Below are positions 6,868 through 8,248 of a DNA stretch of 8,248 nucleotides, piece by piece (positions within the stretch are counted from its first letter, which is position 1; each line of letters begins with the position of its first letter). The notes under the pieces were generated by a model. That model saw nothing but the letters and a program-made list of their open reading frames with translations. It was not told the origin of the DNA and did no database searches. Position numbers and translations under genes: made by a program. This DNA comes from an uncultured Coriobacteriales bacterium (GTDB lineage: Bacteria; Actinomycetota; Coriobacteriia; Coriobacteriales; UMGS124), in assembly GCA_934662525.1 (NCBI GenBank), contig CAKUKJ010000081.1, forward strand, positions 1 through 8,248. The letters are read 5' to 3'.

Positions 6868-8248
6868 TTACGCACAGCCCTGGAGCCGGGCCATGTGGCC
6901 GAACATGCTCCCCGGACGGGCGAGAAGCTCTGAGGGCGGGCCTTGCTCCACGACGCGGCCAGCGTCGAGCACCACGACGTGGTCGGCCTCAAGCACCGTG
7001 CGCACACGATGGGCGACGACAATCACCGTCCGACCCGCCAACAGGCGCGCAAGGGCGCGCTGGACCTGAGTCTCGCTCTCTACGTCCAGGCTTGCCGTCG
7101 CCTCGTCGAGCAAGACGACAGGGGCGTCTTTGAGCAGCGCCCGCGCGATGGAAATCCTTTGGCGCTGCCCGCCCGACAGGCGCTGGCCGTTCTCGCCGAT
7201 GCGCGTCTGGTAGCCTTGCGGCAGGCGCGAGACAAACTCGTCACAGCAAGCCGCCCGCGCCGCCGCGAGAACCTCCCCGTCGCTGGCGCCGACGCGGCCG
7301 AGCCGGATGTTCTCCATGATGCTCTCGTCAAACAACATGACGTCTTGGAACACTTCGGCATAGCATCCCAGCAACGCCTCGGGGTCCACCGTCGAGACGT
7401 CGACCCCGCCGTGGCGCACGGTGCCCGAGCCGGCGTCCCAAAACCGTGCCGCAAGCCGCGCGCAGGTGGACTTGCCCGAACCGCTCGGCCCCACAAGGGC
7501 GCACACCTCGCCTTGCCGCGCCACAAAGCTCACATGGGAAAGCGCCGCCTCCCCCTGAGCCTCGTCGCCATAGGAGAACGAAACGTCCTCGAACTCGATG
7601 TCATGCCCGCACGGCTTGAACACCGGGTTGCCCGACATAGTCTCCTCACCGCCAATCTGGTTTGTCCGGGCGATGGAAAGGCGCAGGGCCAAAAGCTCGC
7701 TTATCGACTCAAGAACGAGCGAAAGGGGGTCATATGCCCGGGTGACGACGAGCAAAAAGACCAGGTAGGTCAAAAACTCGACTTGACCGGAGGCGGTGAG
7801 GGCCGCCCCAACGCCGACCGTGCTCGCAATCCCCAGGCGCAGCAGCGACTGGGCGGCCGTGACGCACGTGCCGTTCAGCAGTTCGCTGGACGTCTGCGCG
7901 TCCTCGAACGCGTCGATGTCGGCGTCGAGCCGCCCGAGGTAGGCGTCGGTGCGGTCGTTGGTGCGCAGCTCGCTGGCGGCATCGAAAAACTCCTGGATGT
8001 CGGCTGAAAGCGCGAGCCTTCGCTCCTCCATCCGACGGGCTCGCCCCCTCTGGGCATGGGCCGTGAGACCCATGATCGCAAAGGCGGCCGGAACCGTCCA
8101 AAACGCGGCGACGGCAAGCCTGCAGTCAAAGGCAAACGACGCGACCAGGATCAAGGCAGTCGAGATGCCCGTGCCGAAAAGATGGGGCATGACATGCATG
8201 AACATGCGCTCCTGGTCGGCACAGTCCTTCATCATCACGCCCGTGAGG
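6868..8248 (-). CDS. Half-size ABC transporter (membrane domain plus ATPase), YbtQ/IrtB-like, 5' end outside the window
   Basis: C-terminal 459 residues of an exporter-fold ABC protein; the frame stays open to the window edge, and about 120 residues with the first membrane segments are missing if the usual length near 580 holds. Residues below are counted from a codon at 8238. Membrane segments lie near 20-37, 39-58, 124-148 and 153-166. The ATPase domain has Walker A GPSGSGKST 250-258, Q-loop Q298 (EVFQDVMLF), signature LSGGQ 354-358, Walker B with D378-E379 and switch H410. The HVMPHLFG segment (15-22) and the CDEFVSRLPQGY/IGENGQRLSGG stretch (332-356) resemble the YbtPQ/IrtAB group, which imports metal-siderophores although built like exporters; this subtype call is from recollection of family features and is less certain than the ABC call. 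Such proteins act as dimers, so a partner half transporter may be encoded immediately to the right. The gene ends 61 bp before the binding-protein gene, same strand, probably one operon. Confidence 0.88.
   Translation of the reverse strand, partial: LTGVMMKDCADQERMFMHVMPHLFGTGISTALILVASFAFDCRLAVAAFWTVPAAFAIMGLTAHAQRGRARRMEERRLALSADIQEFFDAASELRTNDRTDAYLGRLDADIDAFEDAQTSSELLNGTCVTAAQSLLRLGIASTVGVGAALTASGQVEFLTYLVFLLVVTRAYDPLSLVLESISELLALRLSIARTNQIGGEETMSGNPVFKPCGHDIEFEDVSFSYGDEAQGEAALSHVSFVARQGEVCALVGPSGSGKSTCARLAARFWDAGSGTVRHGGVDVSTVDPEALLGCYAEVFQDVMLFDESIMENIRLGRVGASDGEVLAAARAACCDEFVSRLPQGYQTRIGENGQRLSGGQRQRISIARALLKDAPVVLLDEATASLDVESETQVQRALARLLAGRTVIVVAHRVRTVLEADHVVVLDAGRVVEQGPPSELLARPGSMFGHMARLQGCA

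Noticed and set aside
8236..8238. True start codon of the exporter-fold gene
   Set aside because: The codon is an internal GTG; the frame is open to the window end and the protein would lack its first membrane segments.
6868..8248. CydC/CydD-type or lipid exporter identity for the half transporter
   Set aside because: No neighbouring cytochrome bd genes, and the HVMPHLFG and CDEFVSRLP stretches fit the YbtPQ/IrtAB group better; not fully excluded without a search.

Overview
The window is a GC-rich, densely packed stretch in which every supportable gene lies on the minus strand, so transcription runs right to left. The gene set suggests an anaerobic actinobacterium of the class Coriobacteriia, most likely Eggerthellales (relatives of Eggerthella, Slackia, Adlercreutzia, Gordonibacter). 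The main reason is the Tat-exported, fumarate-reductase-like flavoprotein, a family strongly expanded in those gut bacteria. High GC, GTG starts and strong NNC/NNG codon preference agree. This assignment is inference; no rRNA or other marker gene is present.

Right part (3472-8248), in order of transcription: the C-terminal part of a half-size ABC transporter of exporter fold, resembling the YbtQ/IrtB group and cut by the right window edge; a family-5 (peptide/nickel-type) extracellular substrate-binding protein with a Tat-like signal and no lipobox; two DppB/NikB-type and DppC/NikC-type permeases; and a single ATPase protein carrying two fused nucleotide-binding domains. The last four genes form a complete binding-protein-dependent importer. 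The joints from binding protein to permease 1 to permease 2 to ATPase are all overlapping stop/start junctions, which points to translational coupling. Only 61 bp separate the exporter-fold gene from the binding protein, with no visible promoter or terminator, so all five genes probably form one operon.

Left part (28-1936): after a 166-bp gap, a 580-residue Tat-exported FAD flavoprotein. The gap holds a plausible sigma-70-type promoter and, at and just after the predicted transcription start, a nested pair of inverted repeats that could be an operator or leader hairpin. The flavoprotein keeps the FAD-binding fold but, by eye, lacks the His/Arg residues that fumarate reductases use on their substrate, so its electron acceptor or substrate is probably something else.

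How it may work together: the Opp/Nik-type importer plus a YbtQ-like half transporter on one transcript resembles metallophore or small-peptide handling systems, where one transporter moves the carrier and another the loaded complex. The flavoprotein probably has its own promoter and may be functionally independent, for example an anaerobic respiratory reductase. No RNA genes, insertion sequences, CRISPR arrays or origins were seen.
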